Shown here piece by piece: positions 46,801-61,300 of a stretch of DNA of 64,000 nucleotides. Location of the stretch: assembly GCA_964030785.1 (NCBI GenBank), contig OZ034972.1, positions 11,232,819 to 11,296,818 of the forward strand, in the 5' to 3' direction. The notes beneath the pieces were generated by a model that was given only the letters and a program-made list of their open reading frames with translations, was not told the DNA's origin and did not search any database. Origin of the DNA: Siderastrea siderea. Its lineage: Eukaryota; Cnidaria; Anthozoa; Scleractinia; Rhizangiidae. Both the position numbers and the translations under genes were made by a program. The stretch's first letter is position 1; every line of letters begins with the position of its first letter.

Positions 46801-49800
46801 GCCACAGGATCGACACCAGGAAACATTTCGAAGAGTTTCTGTCTTTTTAGTTTGGTAGCAATGTCTTGTTCACTTTCATCAGCGACCTTGAAAAGTCGTT
46901 TAAAAATAAATCAATTCGGCTACTGAGCACAGCTTCTCATTCCCTTTAAATGATTAAAACTCTTCCGCGACGACAACCCTAACGTGTTAATTATTTGAGC
47001 AATTCCAAAACTTTTGAAACTGTGGATCAATCGGTGGAGGGTTACCATTCGGAAGAAAACTATTAAGAAGTACTTTCCCGTGGTTCTGTTTATTACGCTG
47101 TTAAAGGTGGTTCTAACTTCTTAGTCTGTGGACGAAAACCTAAAAAAGTGTGACCATTCAAATGAAAGCTACTGAGCAGTACTTTCCTGTGGTACTGTTT
47201 ATTTTGCTGTACAAGGTGGTGGATAAAATCCTTAAGTGTTATCATTCAAGTGAAAGCTATTGAGAAGTAACTTGCTGTGCATAGCACCGTTACGAAGTCC
47301 TGATTGTTTTGCACTACTTTCCAACATGTGGCACGTGCCAAATGGTAATGTCAAATGTTCCTAACTCTTACGTTTGCATTTCTGCTTAGCTCCAATGCAA
47401 GTTGCTCATCCATGATCTCTCTCAAGTTACCTGACACAATAAAGCAACCAACTGATTAAAAAAACCTGAACCGAAAGCAAAAATACTCTAAAGCATCAGC
47501 TACAGTACCTGCTTGGGGCCCAGTCTGCACGCGAGGTGGTGACCTTCGCCTGTCTGAAGAGGACTGGTCACCAATAAGATTACGTGGAACGGAATCTGTA
47601 AGTTCTCTGTTTATTCGAGGAGAGCTGCCTAGAAGAAGAACAGTTACGAAATATTACAATTGGGTTTGAACAGCAAGTGTCAAAGTTGAAGTCCAAGTAA
47701 GAGTTCAGCGTTCGTAAGGGCTTTTTTGGCCCTTCCCCTAAAATCACCCATTCTTTGACTGGCGTGGAAGTTGGAACACCAACAGAGAGTTCATTAATTA
47801 AAAAGCTTATTAGTTTGGCAGGTGAACTAATCAAAATAGCCGCTAAGAGTGGTTGCTGCTCTCTGACTGGCGCAGTAGAAGTTTGGATGGTATATGAGGC
47901 AATCAAAATGGTTACGTGCTGTGTAATTATACATGTAGTCCAGTCATTTTGTGGGAAAAAATCGGTTAACCTGCAACTAATTGCAACAGAAGGTATCTCA
48001 ATGGTTTTAGACTTAGAAAACTATCCTTAATAACATATCAAAAGTCCCAAAAAATCCCAACAGGAGAAGTTACCAAAAAACGGGATTTATTGAGAGGCTC
48101 TGAGTCCAGTTTACTGCAGTATGAGAACGAGGCTGACGGAAAGAAAATGCCTTTATCTTCATAAAATACAATAAAATTTTAACCATATACCACTTTTATG
48201 TTAAAAGTTCATATGCTATGTGTTTTACGATAAAATGGGATACTATTTTGGGGGGAATAAAAGCGGTATCCTGCTTGTGGGTCCGGGCTGCGTAAAATTT
48301 TCCTATCCACGGTTAGTTGCTGTGTGCGTGTGTGCGGAGTGTTTCCTTTTCTTTTGTCTTGAAACTTGCTTGTTAAATTGGTTTTAATTACTGATGCTTA
48401 TCGACACTTCGTATTAGTCTTCCATGTAGTAAGGGGAAGTGATCGCCTGTGGACAGAATTTTTTCACCGGAACTTGTGATTAAACAAGTGCTGATGCGAA
48501 GCCTGGAGACAAGCGAAGTTCTAACAAGAGGAAGGGACATAACTGAACAGCAATTTATCTGGCTGTTATCCATGCCGGTCTGTGCTGAGACAAACCGGGT
48601 GTTTTAAGAGTGCACCGAAGTGTAATACAACTCGGGTGAGCAGAACAAGGACATGAAAACACAGGGGGCCCACACAAACTGTGTGACCGTTTGTAGTTTA
48701 AAAATTATAAGGGAATGTATGAGAAAATCGAAAGGTTTCTAATAACGTGAAATGCTGCGAGAAATATTTACATTTAACTTCAAAATAAACATAATCGTGT
48801 TTTGTCGTCACTGTGCCTCTAAACAGCGAGTATTAGCGATTGCTAGGGTTTAGCGATGAGATCGACTGTACGCAATAAGAGGAAAACATTACGTACAGTC
48901 GATCTCATCGCTAAACCCTAGCAATCGCTAATACTCGCTGTTTAGAGGCACAATGACGACAAAACACAACGATTGAGGTACGATTATGTTTATTTTGAAC
49001 TTAAATGCAAATGTTTCTCGCAGCGTTTCACGTTATTAGAAACCTTTCGATTTTCTCATACATTCCCTTATAATTTTTAAACTACAAACGGTCACACAGT
49101 TTGTGTGGGCCCACTGCATGTGATGAAAAAAGCCAGACCGAAGCGCGATATGAAGGACACACTCGTTATTCTCTCGCCCTTGGTTGACAGAAATCGATTA
49201 ATTTTGCATCCGACCCTATCATGACCGGTGTAAAGGCTGAAAGTGCTGTCAATGTTGGTCGCATTAGAGTTACTGGAGAGAGAGTATTGTCTTCAATGAC
49301 TGGAGTGAGCAAGGGGAGTGAGCAAGCTGACACTCTTGCTTTAAAGTCTTCTGTCAGGATTGAAAGCGACAACGTGAAGGTACATCCGCAACTCCTGTCT
49401 TAGCGGCCTTTCATTGCTTACAACAGCTCCGATGATCTGGAGGGTTGTTTCGCTATGAACTCTGCAGTCCCAACGGCTCTGTTTGATTCTCTTCTGACGC
49501 TGCATGCGGAAACCGCAAAAACCAGCCCTTGCCTTCGCCCTGCGGGCGAAGCTTTCACCCGATGCCACATCAATTCCAAAAAGCGATGTTCAGCATGTAT
49601 TGTTGACGGCGTAGCTCTACTCCACCCAATCTAGTAGCCTCAAAGGTCTGCAACATGTCAGGATGTTTGTAGTTTATACTGCAGCTATGTGGCTTGGAAA
49701 TATGGAAATCGGACCGTTATTTTTCATCATGGCTATGACGAGATGTCCACAAAGAATTACATGACGCAACAGAGGAGAGCCGCAAGAAGAGCCGGCGCAA

Positions 49801-52255
49801 CTATAACCTTTTAAGGGGGCACGAAAGTTACCCTAGAAGGTCCTAAAGAAGGATGACTTCCTCTCTACTTGCAAGAACAAACAATGGTTCATAAATATAT
49901 ATGCTAAGACGGTTTCTACAGAATATAAACCATGTAAACTGTCAAATATACCAAGCCAAAGGTGACGCTGATGTTCTTATTGTGACGACAGGCGTAGAAT
50001 CTCCTCGGCAAATGATCACAGTACATGTCGGAGACCACACGGACTTACTTGTTACTGATGGAATGGATGTGGCCTCTATTGCAAACCAGAACCAGTTTTA
50101 AAAACTCTAGAGGACCCGTCTGGAATATGAAGACAGTTAAAGAGGAGAGAGTTATTTCTTCACGCAATTTTGGGATGGGACATCACCTCCCGTCTCTACG
50201 GAATTGGCAAAGCTGCAGCGTCGAAGAAATAGGCCAACACTCTACATTTCAGGGAGCTAGGTTAAGTGTTCGATTTGCATTCTCAGTTCCACCGTGGATG
50301 ACATTGTGGCAGCAGGTGAGAAATCACTAATATCCCTCTACTGTTGAAAGCCTGGAATAAAACCTTAAAAGCTTACGATACCAACGATACTGCGAGAAAC
50401 TAGCGACATCATAGCCTAATGGTGTGCCTAGAAGTGAAACAATGAAAAGGTGAAGGCGAAGGCATAGCATGTCAGTGGAACAGTGGGGATAAAAGTGAGC
50501 GATGATCAAGTACTCCCTGTGATGACTGACTTACTGGTTGTCTCGGAGTGTCTTATCTTATCTTATCTTCTACGCATGGTCAGTTTCAATTTATCAGCGG
50601 ATTGTGCCTGCGCAAAATGTACCTGTAGCCCAATTCAATTCAATTCAATTCAATTTTATTTAAACACGGTAAAATTCATCAGGAATAAGCTTACATAATA
50701 ACAAAAACAAGTGTTCCCCTGCGTGTGGTCAATGCGGCGGTACCGCATGCTCAAATTCTACTCACCAGTTTCACTACAATAGTGATGATGGAAAGGGACG
50801 TAGATAAAATATGGGCTCATGACAAGCCAAAATAACTCTTCACTGTTTGAGGAATGTGTAAAATTTCATTGGAATACGTCACACACATATGAAACTAGAT
50901 TTATATGTAGATCATCGCAGTGAAGGTGTTTCAACCTAAGCTGTTGAAAAGAAGAAACCTGAAAAAAATTCAGGGTTGAACGTTCAAGGCTCCAGAAAAT
51001 TCAGGCTTCCTGTTCAAGCCTGAATTTTTTCAGGTTTCTTCTTTTCAACCGCTTAGGTTGAAAAACTTTCACTACGATGATCTACATATAAATCTATCTT
51101 TATCCGCAGTTCAAATATATGAATTTCATATATTAACGTTGACATATGAAACTGTCGCCCTATTCAGGAATTCCTTGGTGTAGACATGCCCAAAGTAATA
51201 GGATTTAATGTGCTTATAGGCGCGTTTGGTAACGCTGTACAAAGAATGAAAGTTTAAAGACGCATTTCAAATGGATTTGTTTGAATTTGGATGAATTTTG
51301 GCAACAAAAAAGCGCAATAACTACAATTTCCTGTTTGAGCCTCGTTTTCATGTTGGCCCAGAGCAAGAGTTAGCATTCGTTTCAATTTAGAGATGTTCCC
51401 GTGCTTGGATTCTTTGGGACTTTTAGTATGTTGATCTACGCACTAATTCTAAATGATCGGCGAAGAGAGAGCTTCTGTTGCAATTAGTTGCAGGCCCAGT
51501 CACAAAATGACTGGACTAATGAATTATACGTGTTGGTATTGCCCCTCTGACTGAAAGAGAATTTAGAGGACCAACAGAAAGCGGCCAAAAATCGTTTAAA
51601 ACTTCAGCCAAACGGAAACTGAAAAACAAAGGGATGAAAAACAGTACGACTTACCTCTTTTACCAACCGAAATTCCCTTTCTCGTCTGAAACAAAAGAGA
51701 TTGGACACTTTTTGTTTTGGTTTTTAATAGTCACAAGGAATCCAGTCAATGTAACTTTATATACATAAGGTTGTTGTCGTTGTTTTTGTCCCCGTTACTG
51801 TGTTGCCGTTATTTGTTTTTATTGTTACTGTTGTGTTGGCATTGTTACTCTTGTTGATGTAATTGCCTTTGCTATTGTTGTCGTTGTCATTGTTGTCACG
51901 GCTATGTTGTAGTGGTTTTTATTGTTATTGTTGTTGTTGTTGTTGCTGGCATTGTTACTGTTCTTGTTGTTATCAATGTTTTCGTTGTTGTTGTCGTCAT
52001 TGTTATTGTTGATGTTGCTGTTGATACTTTTGTACTGCACGTGAATACAGTGAATACCTGAACGCTCCTCTCCCACTTCTTATACAGTTGTCTTGCTAGG
52101 GAGTTATCCACATCTATTATCAGATCTTCTGGACTGATCTCCTCTGTAACGTAAATATAACACTGTCAAACCATCTGCACCTATCATTAACTAAAAAAAG
52201 GTGTTTCTTGCGCACTAAATATTTCCATCACCACCACCATTACCATAACCATCAC

Positions 52256-52302
<47 letters not shown>

Positions 52303-55300
52303 CCATCGCTTTTTATTCATTCAGAATGCTTTTCAGAAGGAGGATTCCAGATAACTAACATGACAGAAAATGTGACTAACAAAAGAATACATAAAACCAA
52401 CCGACCTTGAAAGTCGACCCCACCGAATGGTCCGAACATCTCAATCAGGTGCAGTGCTACTGCGGGCTCAAGCGTCAGCTGAAATGTGTTGCGACTAGGG
52501 GACTGGGCTTGATCTACAGCCTTTGGCCCCAGATCTCTAGGTTGGTTTGCTCGGTCCACTTTTGTTAACGTTTCTCCAAGATTCATGCCACTTTCACGAA
52601 TAGCAGAACTTTCTTGATTAATTTCACGAGAAGGATCAACAACGTCTGCCGTTTCAAAGGCTGGTTTAAAGGATTTTAGTTTTTCATTCGAAGAGTTCAA
52701 AAAGGAATGTTCAAAAGCCATGATTTGAGACTCCGGGAAGGTTGGAATCCCACTAGCAAGGCTGCGCTGTTCGACAACTCCAGAAGTGTCTGCAGGAAAA
52801 GAAGGTAAGTCACTTTCGCCGGCAAGCAATTTATCAACGACCTTCATTACGTCGCCATCTTCGGCTGTCAACAGCGCGTTCATCATATCACTGTCCACAG
52901 CCGGGAAACAAGTCTTCAAAAACTCCACATCAGCGGGAGTGTCCCCGTCAGGCAGGTTTTGTATGTCACCGGACACATCTTTAACAGACGTCTCAGTCTC
53001 TTGAGTGATGTTGTCGGCGCAGACACCTTGAGGTAACTCACTAATCTTTATTTCGCCACCACCCACGCCTGACTCAAAAGACAGATTCAGATCTTTTCCC
53101 TCGCCAGCGTTCTTCTCGTCAGGGATTGGCTTTCTGTCATCACTGTTAGAGATTGAACGCTTTTTCTGCTTCGTGCGTGAAGCGGAAGCCAAAAGAGTTG
53201 ACAGGGGAGGAGGGGTGGGGATTGAGTTGGTCCCAGACGACATTTCGTGGCGTTTTAGCACATTTTCACCATCTCTGACGTAATCGCTAAGTGTTTGCGC
53301 TGAAAACAAGATAGTTGCTTCGTTAGAAGAATCCAAATCGCACGTAAGTTTTCCTTCAGTGAATGCCTCCTTGTTGAAAACACTTGTTTTGGCTTCACAA
53401 ACGGTTTTATCAGTGTCGTTTTGTGATTCATTCGATTCAACTGAAGGCGTGTTCAACACGGTCGCGCTAGCTCCCACTGTAGGACCGTCCGAATGAGGTG
53501 CAGCCTCCACACAGGAGATTAACGATTTTGACAATTCAACCGCTTGAGCCACTTCAAGAACATCTTCATTATTTCTTCTTTTGGAATCATCCAGAAAAGA
53601 CGTAGAACTGATAGCTGGGGGTGCGACATTTGACAGTTCTAAGTCCTCAACACGTGACATTCCACATACTTCCTCTGGTTCACTCTGTAGGGTATTTCTG
53701 CTGTTCATCTCGAGTTCATTGTGATCGTCACGAGAATTGAGGTTTCCTTGCTCTACCGCCCTCATTCCATCTTCACGGACAACTTTTGGTGACTCTGTAT
53801 CGACGAGCAGTTTATTAGTTGGCGATCTCTTTTCTCGAACCCTTGGAATTCTCTGTGGCTTTGGACTACAGCTCTCATAGTCTTCCTTCGTTACTTCCTC
53901 TGCTAGGTTTTTAGGCTTACTAGTATTAACCTCGGAAGTGTATTTTTCATCCATCTCTTCAGACTTTACACTGCTGTCTGATTTTTCAATACGATTTGAG
54001 TCAATCTCATTTTCATTATCAGGTCCATTTGTCTTCACTTCCATGTTGTCTTCACTTTTTATACCTTGTGAGGAACCTATCTTTTCGTTTTCTGAAACCT
54101 TTGAAGCAGCCGTGTTGTCGTCATCGCTCTTCTTTTCTCCCTTCCCCAGGTCTTGAGAGGCATTCTCCTGCGGTGACCGTTGAGACCTGGGACTGGAATT
54201 TTGATTGTCAGCACCAGTCCCCTTTCTTGTTTCCGAATCGTTCCCAGTCTTATTAGGTTCAAGCTTTCTTTCAGAGTTCATTATCTTTTCCACACTAACG
54301 TTTTGTTCATAGCGTTCCTTCATTCTTGATATGGCTGCCATCCCGACTCCGTGTTGGTTTCGTCTGTGAGCGAAAATCAAAAGAAGAATAAAACGATAGC
54401 AGAATTTCGTCTTCCTAAGTTCCGCCTAAGAAGTTTCTTTGTGAGATATAGTGGCCACTTGCCTCAAGAAAATCTAAATTGTCGGTCTTCATTAAACCCC
54501 AGCATTTTCCAATCATCTTTTTCCTTAATCGAAAGGACAGTCTGTATTTTGGTGTGGGCTGGTTTAACGTGCGAACTCGCGCGTTACTACAACAAAAGGA
54601 CTGAAACGAATGTGTGTTGGAAGAGAACGAGAGAGAAACGCCTCTCGCCTCGCTCCAACAAGCGAGGATCGCCCTGCGAATCGGCACTTCGCACCTTACG
54701 TCCGAGCTGCTGTTTTCCAGTCTTCCTTCCCGTTTAAGGCTAACTGCATAATTATAATAACTTGGGAGAATAAATTCGAGAATAAGTGGTTTGATAAAAA
54801 AACCTTTTTTCATACCTGGTAAGTTCTTTCACATTCCATTTCCATGAGGTGTCTGGTTCAATGAATTTGATGTAGTAACCATGCTTTAAGGCCTAGAGCA
54901 AAAATTTTACAAAGAAGAGACGAGGGTGCTTTACAGTACCACAGACCTGGCTAGACTGGTGGTGAGAATATAGTGCATCATTAACTAAAGGTTAATTAAG
55001 GTGCCGCATGATTGATATCAATTCGGACGAAGGGTATCGCCCGATACCGGCCGTCTAATTCAGTTTGTACCAAGTGATGTTCTTCGTCCAATGAGCGCGT
55101 GCAAAAATTAATTGGTCGGTAACAAGAGAGGATGAAGTAAGAGAGTGAATCCCCGTGTCCCATGGTAATTATTTGAAATTTATTATTAGTTCGCACCCAT
55201 CCTGCGAAAGGTATTTTTATCTGTTGTTCCCATGTCAACAATCTAAAATTGCATGACCTCATTCTAACTGACCAATAAGTTGTCGTCCCAAAAAAAATGA

Positions 55301-58300
55301 CGCAGTCTGACACAGAAACAAAAATAGATTTAAAATAATTTTTTATCGGAAGAGGCCCATGTATGGGGGATTCGCTCTCTGCCTTCATCCTCTCTTGTCG
55401 GTAATAAAGATCGCTAACACTCTTACCATAGCCACATAAGGCTTCATCTCCCAGCACTGAGTGTTAGTGTTGTCTATAATCACAGGGGATATCAGCTTTT
55501 CTAAAGCACTTTTGGCTGCAACAAAAACATACTTTCTGCTCACCGTTTATTCTTCTTTCACCACATAATAAACAATAAATATTATTATACAAATGCACTT
55601 TGGGTCTGTGTGGTAATAAATAATCAAGAAGGCGTATATATATATACGTAGTAGTGCCGCGTCGGTTACAATCACCTTATATCCAACAACTGTGAGTGGC
55701 GTAACCTCAATTATCATTGTAAATGGTTTGAACCTGGGAGTCATATCATAAGTCGGTAAAGTATGATCGTCCAGGTGAGTGTAGTCCTGAGAAGGACTGT
55801 TTGTGATGACATTGACTGACATTTCGACAACATAAGCGGAAGTCATCATCAGACTCAAGCCAACGAACGAATGTCATCAGAGTCGTCTTTACTCTGATAA
55901 TGACTTCCCCTCAGGTTGTCAAAACATCAGTCAATGTCATCACAAACAGTCCTTCTCAGGACTACACTCACCCGCACGATCGTAATTTACAGACTTACGT
56001 CAATTATCATTGCTGAATTTTCTTTGAACAAAACTTGTGCTTAGTAGTGAAACCTAATGAATGTCGCAGCATTTGACATGGCATCTAATTTCCTTATAAG
56101 GTAACAAAAGCAGGGTTTATTTGCTGATAATCTCTGCACAGTGAACCAATCAGAAAGCTAGAAATTCAATACCTGAGATGAGATTAGGAGCTTAATAACT
56201 GCTATTTTGCATTGATGTCAGTGTAGTCCTAAAAAGGTAGATATTGGCCAAGCATTTATCCTAGGTTATGTGCTTTTATTGTGAGTTAATGAATGAGTGA
56301 ATTAACTTTTTCTTATGGAGATACCTCGTCTTTGATTCCACTCATGTGCCTCCCCAAGTAAGGCCTGATCAAATTCATACCTAAAAATGGACAAATAACA
56401 GTCTTTGAAATACTGTAAATTCATTAATTCTCTCGTTCGTTCGTTCGTTCGTTCCTTCGTTCCTTCGTTTGCTTGTTCGTTCGTTCGTTCGTTCTTTCTT
56501 GCATTCCTTCATTCGTTAGTTCATTCCTTTTCTTCATTCGTTCATTCATTCCTTCAGTACTTCATTCATTCCTTCGTTCGCTCATTGCTTCCTTCTTTCA
56601 TTAATTCATTCGTTTGTTCATTCGTTCGTTCATTCATTCGCTCGCTTGTTCTTTTGCTCGTTCAGTCCTTCACTCGTTCTGTCGTTCGTTCGTTCGTTCA
56701 TTCATTCATTGTCTACAATAAAACATCATAATATGCAAATTAACATACTTTTGATTTCTGTAAAAGAAGTCATCGGTTGAGAGTACGAGACCTTGAGCAC
56801 CTTTCAGTTTTCTGCAGAAAAAGGAAGGCAGATATCAGTGCAGACACTTAAAGTTAATAGTTTCTTATTTAAAGTAATGTTCCTTAGCTGCTTTTGTTAT
56901 AATAAGGCAAACTTAAGCAAACAACATAAACTTGTCTAGTTAAGTATTTGTCTAGAATAAGACAGGCACAAATGGATTCCAATAAAAAATTATATGACCA
57001 TCAGCTTGGATCATCTTTCAAGATGCACTTAAAGCTGACAGATCAACTGGCATGCCTGTCTTTACAAAGATGAACTACCAGACAAAGAACTGGATGAACT
57101 AAAACGTCACTTGCCAAAGTGCATCCAAGATTAATAATGCCTCTCAAGTAACAAGAAAGGCCATTAAGAAAGAGCTTCCTGTATTGTCGCAAATGTAATT
57201 TGTTCATGTGTAGCACTCCACTTTAAGGTGGCTCCCTATAGTTTTATGACAGCGCACACGCTGATTATGCGAGTTGTAGTAATCTGCACGCACTCACATA
57301 AAATAGTAGGTTTTCCTGATATTGTATGACATCACATTAGCCAAAAAAAGCAAAGTTAACAGTTAATTTTCTCGTGTTTCCTTTGGTGAATTTTTTTTAA
57401 ATTTTGCACATTTTGAGATGCTAATGCTACCTTTCACATATTATTTTTTGGAAAAATTTTGTCAGAGCAATTCAGTTTAATGGTTAAAAATAAGAAATCA
57501 CGTGATATCGGTGAATCCGTCTGAACGACCCCGTCTTTTTTCTCCTGCAAAATGTTAGTCAAAATCATTTGCACAAGATAGGAAAGTTGAAAAAAATTTC
57601 ACCGAGGGAAAATCAAAATATTTAAGAAAAAAGACGAATTAATGGAAAATATCTATCATTCTTTAGATGCTTTGTTGCCATGACAATGGCCTATACCTAA
57701 GAAGCAAAACCTGAAGGGTAATTATGTTGGTAACCTGACTGGTAAAATTCAGGATCAAAGATATGAAGACAGCAGAACTAGGGCTTCTTTTGCAAGTCTT
57801 GCCAGTTCGTATAATCGCTTTTGTGGAAACTCTAGGGAGCCACCTTAAACTTATCTCTCCCAAGAGAGATATTAAAAAAACTTATAACAATTTTGAAAAA
57901 TGAACGGCAATAAAGGAATGAACTGCTCTTTAGATTAATTTCATATTAATGGTGGCACTTAGGAATTTCATCCACAGACTCATAAGTTAGAACTACCCTA
58001 TACAGCATTAAAAAACAGTACCACAAGAAAGAACTGCTCCATACTTCTCATTAGAATGGTCACACTTTGGGATTTCATCCACAGACTTATAAGTGAGAAC
58101 CAGTGTACAGTATAACAAACAGCACCGCAAGAAAACACGTACCTTTTATTTCAAAGGTCACATTTTTCGATTTCATCCACAGACTCAAAATTTAGAACCA
58201 CCTTGTACAGCATAATAAACAGCATCACAGGAAAGTACTGCTCAGTAGCTTTCATTTGAATGGTCACACTTTAGGATTTCATCCACAGACTCAAACACGA

Positions 58301-61300
58301 GAACCACCTTGTACAGCATAATAAACAGCACCACAGGAAAGTACTGCTCAGTAGCTTTCATTTGAATGGTCACACTCTAGGATTTCATCCACAGACTCAA
58401 AAGTTAGAACCACCTTGTACAGCATAATAAACAGCACCACAGGAAAGTACTGCTCAGTAGCTTTCATTTGAATGGTTTCACTTTAGGATTTTATCCACAG
58501 ACTCAAAAGATAGAACCAGCTTTTACAGCATACTAAACAGCACCACAGGAAAGTACTGCTCAGTAGCTTTCATTTGAATGGTCACACTTAAGGATTTCGT
58601 CCACAGACTCCAAAGTTAGAACCACCTGGTACAGCATAATAAACAGCACCACAGGAAAGTATTGCACAGTAGCCTTCATTTGAATGGTCACATTTTAGGA
58701 TTTCTTCCACAGACTTAAAAGTTACAACCATCTTGTGCAGCATAATAAACAGCAACACAGGAAAGTATTGATTGACAGTTTCCTTTCGAATGGTCAGTAA
58801 GTTTTATAAATAAAGATATATACTAACTGTGCAAGGGAAGATTTTCCACTTCCTGGCAGTCCTCGGATCAGAATAAAGAGCTTCTGATGAATGGTTGGTA
58901 TGAATGGAATGCCAGGGGAAGATGCTTGCTTGGCTGGTCTAACAGGAGCTAAAGGGTGGGCTGATTAAAAGAAATGTTGGTTGTTAATAACAAAACTTGC
59001 CAACTACCCACCCTGACTGCCCTCTAAGAGTGCCAGATGACAACATTAAAGATGGTCGGTCCTAGTACAGAAGTATTTTTGCAAACGACTGTGGGGAAAA
59101 AGCAAGTCTTAGCAAGACCTATTGGAATCTAAAAAGATAAATGTGGGTAGCCATGCATTTTTCAGACATAACTTAGCAACCGTGATTCTAAAAAAGCTTT
59201 AAAATACAAAGAATGTATGGCATTTTCTTTCCAAATTAAAGTTCAGTTATCTCTGAAAAATGTGTGGTTACCCTCAATTTTCTTTTTGGATTCTGATAGC
59301 CCTTGCTAAGATCTGCTCTTTCCACATAGTCATAAACCACGCAATTAGTAGGCAAATTGCTTAAGTAACCCAAATATCTCAGACAAGGCCAAAGATGAGC
59401 AGAACATATGTGCAGTAACAAAAGGATACACTGTCCTTAACAAATTTTGAAATTTAATCAGATGAACATTGTCACAAGGAAATACTGCTTCACGCCTTTC
59501 ATTTGAATGGTCACACATCAGGCTTTCATCCACAGACTCAATTTAGTTAGAACCACCTTGTACAGCATAATAACAGTACCACAGGAAATACTGCTTAATA
59601 GCGTTTGTTTGAGTGGTCACACTTTAGGAATTTATCCACAGACTCAAAAGTTAGAACCACCTTGTACAGCATAACAAAGAGTGCCATGGGAAAGTACTGC
59701 TCAGTAGCTTTCATTTGAATGGCCACACTTAAGGATTTTATCCACAGACTCAAAAGTTAGAACCACCTTGTACAGCATAACAAACAGTGCCATGGGAAAG
59801 TACTGCTCAGTAGCTTTCATTTGAATGGCCACACTTAAGAATTTTATCCACAGACTCAAAAGTTAGAACCACCTTGTACAGCATAATATCAGTACCATGG
59901 GAAAGCACTGCTCAGTAGCTTTCATTTGAATGGTCACACTTACAGCAAAATTAACAGTTTAACCCTTATGCCCAATATTAACATCCATATTCTCCTCACT
60001 ATTCTCCTTATGTTTCTTATGTTACTAGTTAGGAGAATTTGATTAAAAATCAATACATTTGATCATTGGTGATCATTTTCTTTATTCTCATGACCTGTAT
60101 GTTTGATCAAGTAGTAATACTGTAAGGAGAAATTAGATGCTTGTCACTAGTGGGACTTAAAGGGTTAAGTGGCCACATGCGGACTTCTTTCAAGGGAATG
60201 AAACCAAGCAGCTTTTTTAATGACAGAGGGGTGCACATGCACAGATTAGTGTACCACTTTATAGTTTAGTAGATAACAATATACAAACCTCTTCCAAAGA
60301 AGAATGGGGGCTGGTATGGGACAATCGCTCGAGGGTACTGTTGTGGAATTTGTCCTCGAGGCAAAGAGCTTTGCAGCTGCTGTTGCCATGATGATTGCCT
60401 TACTGGCATAAAGCCAAACCTTGGTTGTGAAGCATGGCCCTGCATTGCCTGGCCAAAACGCTGATAAGGTACAAATGGTTGAACTTGTCTCTGAATAGCT
60501 GGAGGCCGAAACATGAGTTCTTTAGATGAACTGCTGAAAGTGCCATGATAAGGCAACTGTTGAGCATTGTTTACTGGCTGCCAAAACTGAGATTTATTTG
60601 AGCCCTGAATTGGCAAAGATTTGTGGACAATCTGTGAAGGATTAGAAAACCTAAAGTTTTGACTATTTGTAAATGGTGAATCACTGTTTGAGGTCCTTTC
60701 CTTGTTGGCCAGCTGTCCTTTATTATTATATGTATGTGTACCTTGTCCTATATTGTTAGATGTTTGTGCAGCTGAAGTATTTACAGTATGTAGTTTCTTT
60801 TTGCTTGGCTCCCAATCTAGTTGTTGTTGTTGAATGTTACTGTTAGAAGCTTTCTTCCATTCTGCCTCTGAACTTGTATCTTGTGAAATCATTTGCTTTA
60901 GAAAGGACTCCAAGTTCTCTTTTTGATCATGGCCATGCTGGCTTGTCTCCAGGGTCTTACTAAACTCAAAACTATCCGGAACTTTTTGGCTGAAAGACAC
61001 TCTTTCGTTAGCATCATCTGCACCTTGTTTATGTTTCAGAGTCCCCTGGGGAAAGAACTTTTCAACATTACCAGACATTTCTGCCTGACTTCTTAATGCA
61101 TGGAACTGTTGTGACACACTGTCAGGAAAATCTGGCAAACCAGATGTCATCAAAGTAGGGCTCACACTGTCAACACACAATTCTGAATCTGTTTCAACTT
61201 GGTCACTTCCATTTTTTTGAGAGGTAAATGGTAATGTGAAAGGTGGCATTCTCCTTGGAATTTGTGGTTGGTTAGAAGTCCCAGCTGTGTTGTGTGGCAA

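Larger units (their letters stand above)
47937..51519. mobile_element. 3.6-kb element with inverted ends inside N4BP2 intron 10
   Basis: Left TAGTCCAGTCATTTTGTG ... CTGCAACTAATTGCAACAGAAG and right CTTCTGTTGCAATTAGTTGC ... CACAAAATGACTGGACTA are inverse copies of about 50 bp. The interior holds a decayed ORF (49160-50120) and two large palindromes, which may be later insertions. No transposase recognised, so the class is open. Confidence 0.65.

Noticed and set aside
47755..48030. 91-codon plus-strand ORF
   Set aside because: No domain, and it overlaps the terminal repeat of the 47937-51519 element.
51825..52111. Asn- or Thr-rich frames on the minus strand
   Set aside because: Products of the GTT-rich tract; part of the region overlaps real N4BP2 exon 9 in a different context.
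52317..52405. C-terminal hydrophobic tail on the large N4BP2 exon 8 (membrane anchor)
   Set aside because: It is read-through into intron 8; splicing at 52406 joins to exon 9 and restores the conserved sequence.
56405..56731. Ser/Phe/Val-rich 108-codon frame
   Set aside because: It is a translation of the TTCG repeat tract.
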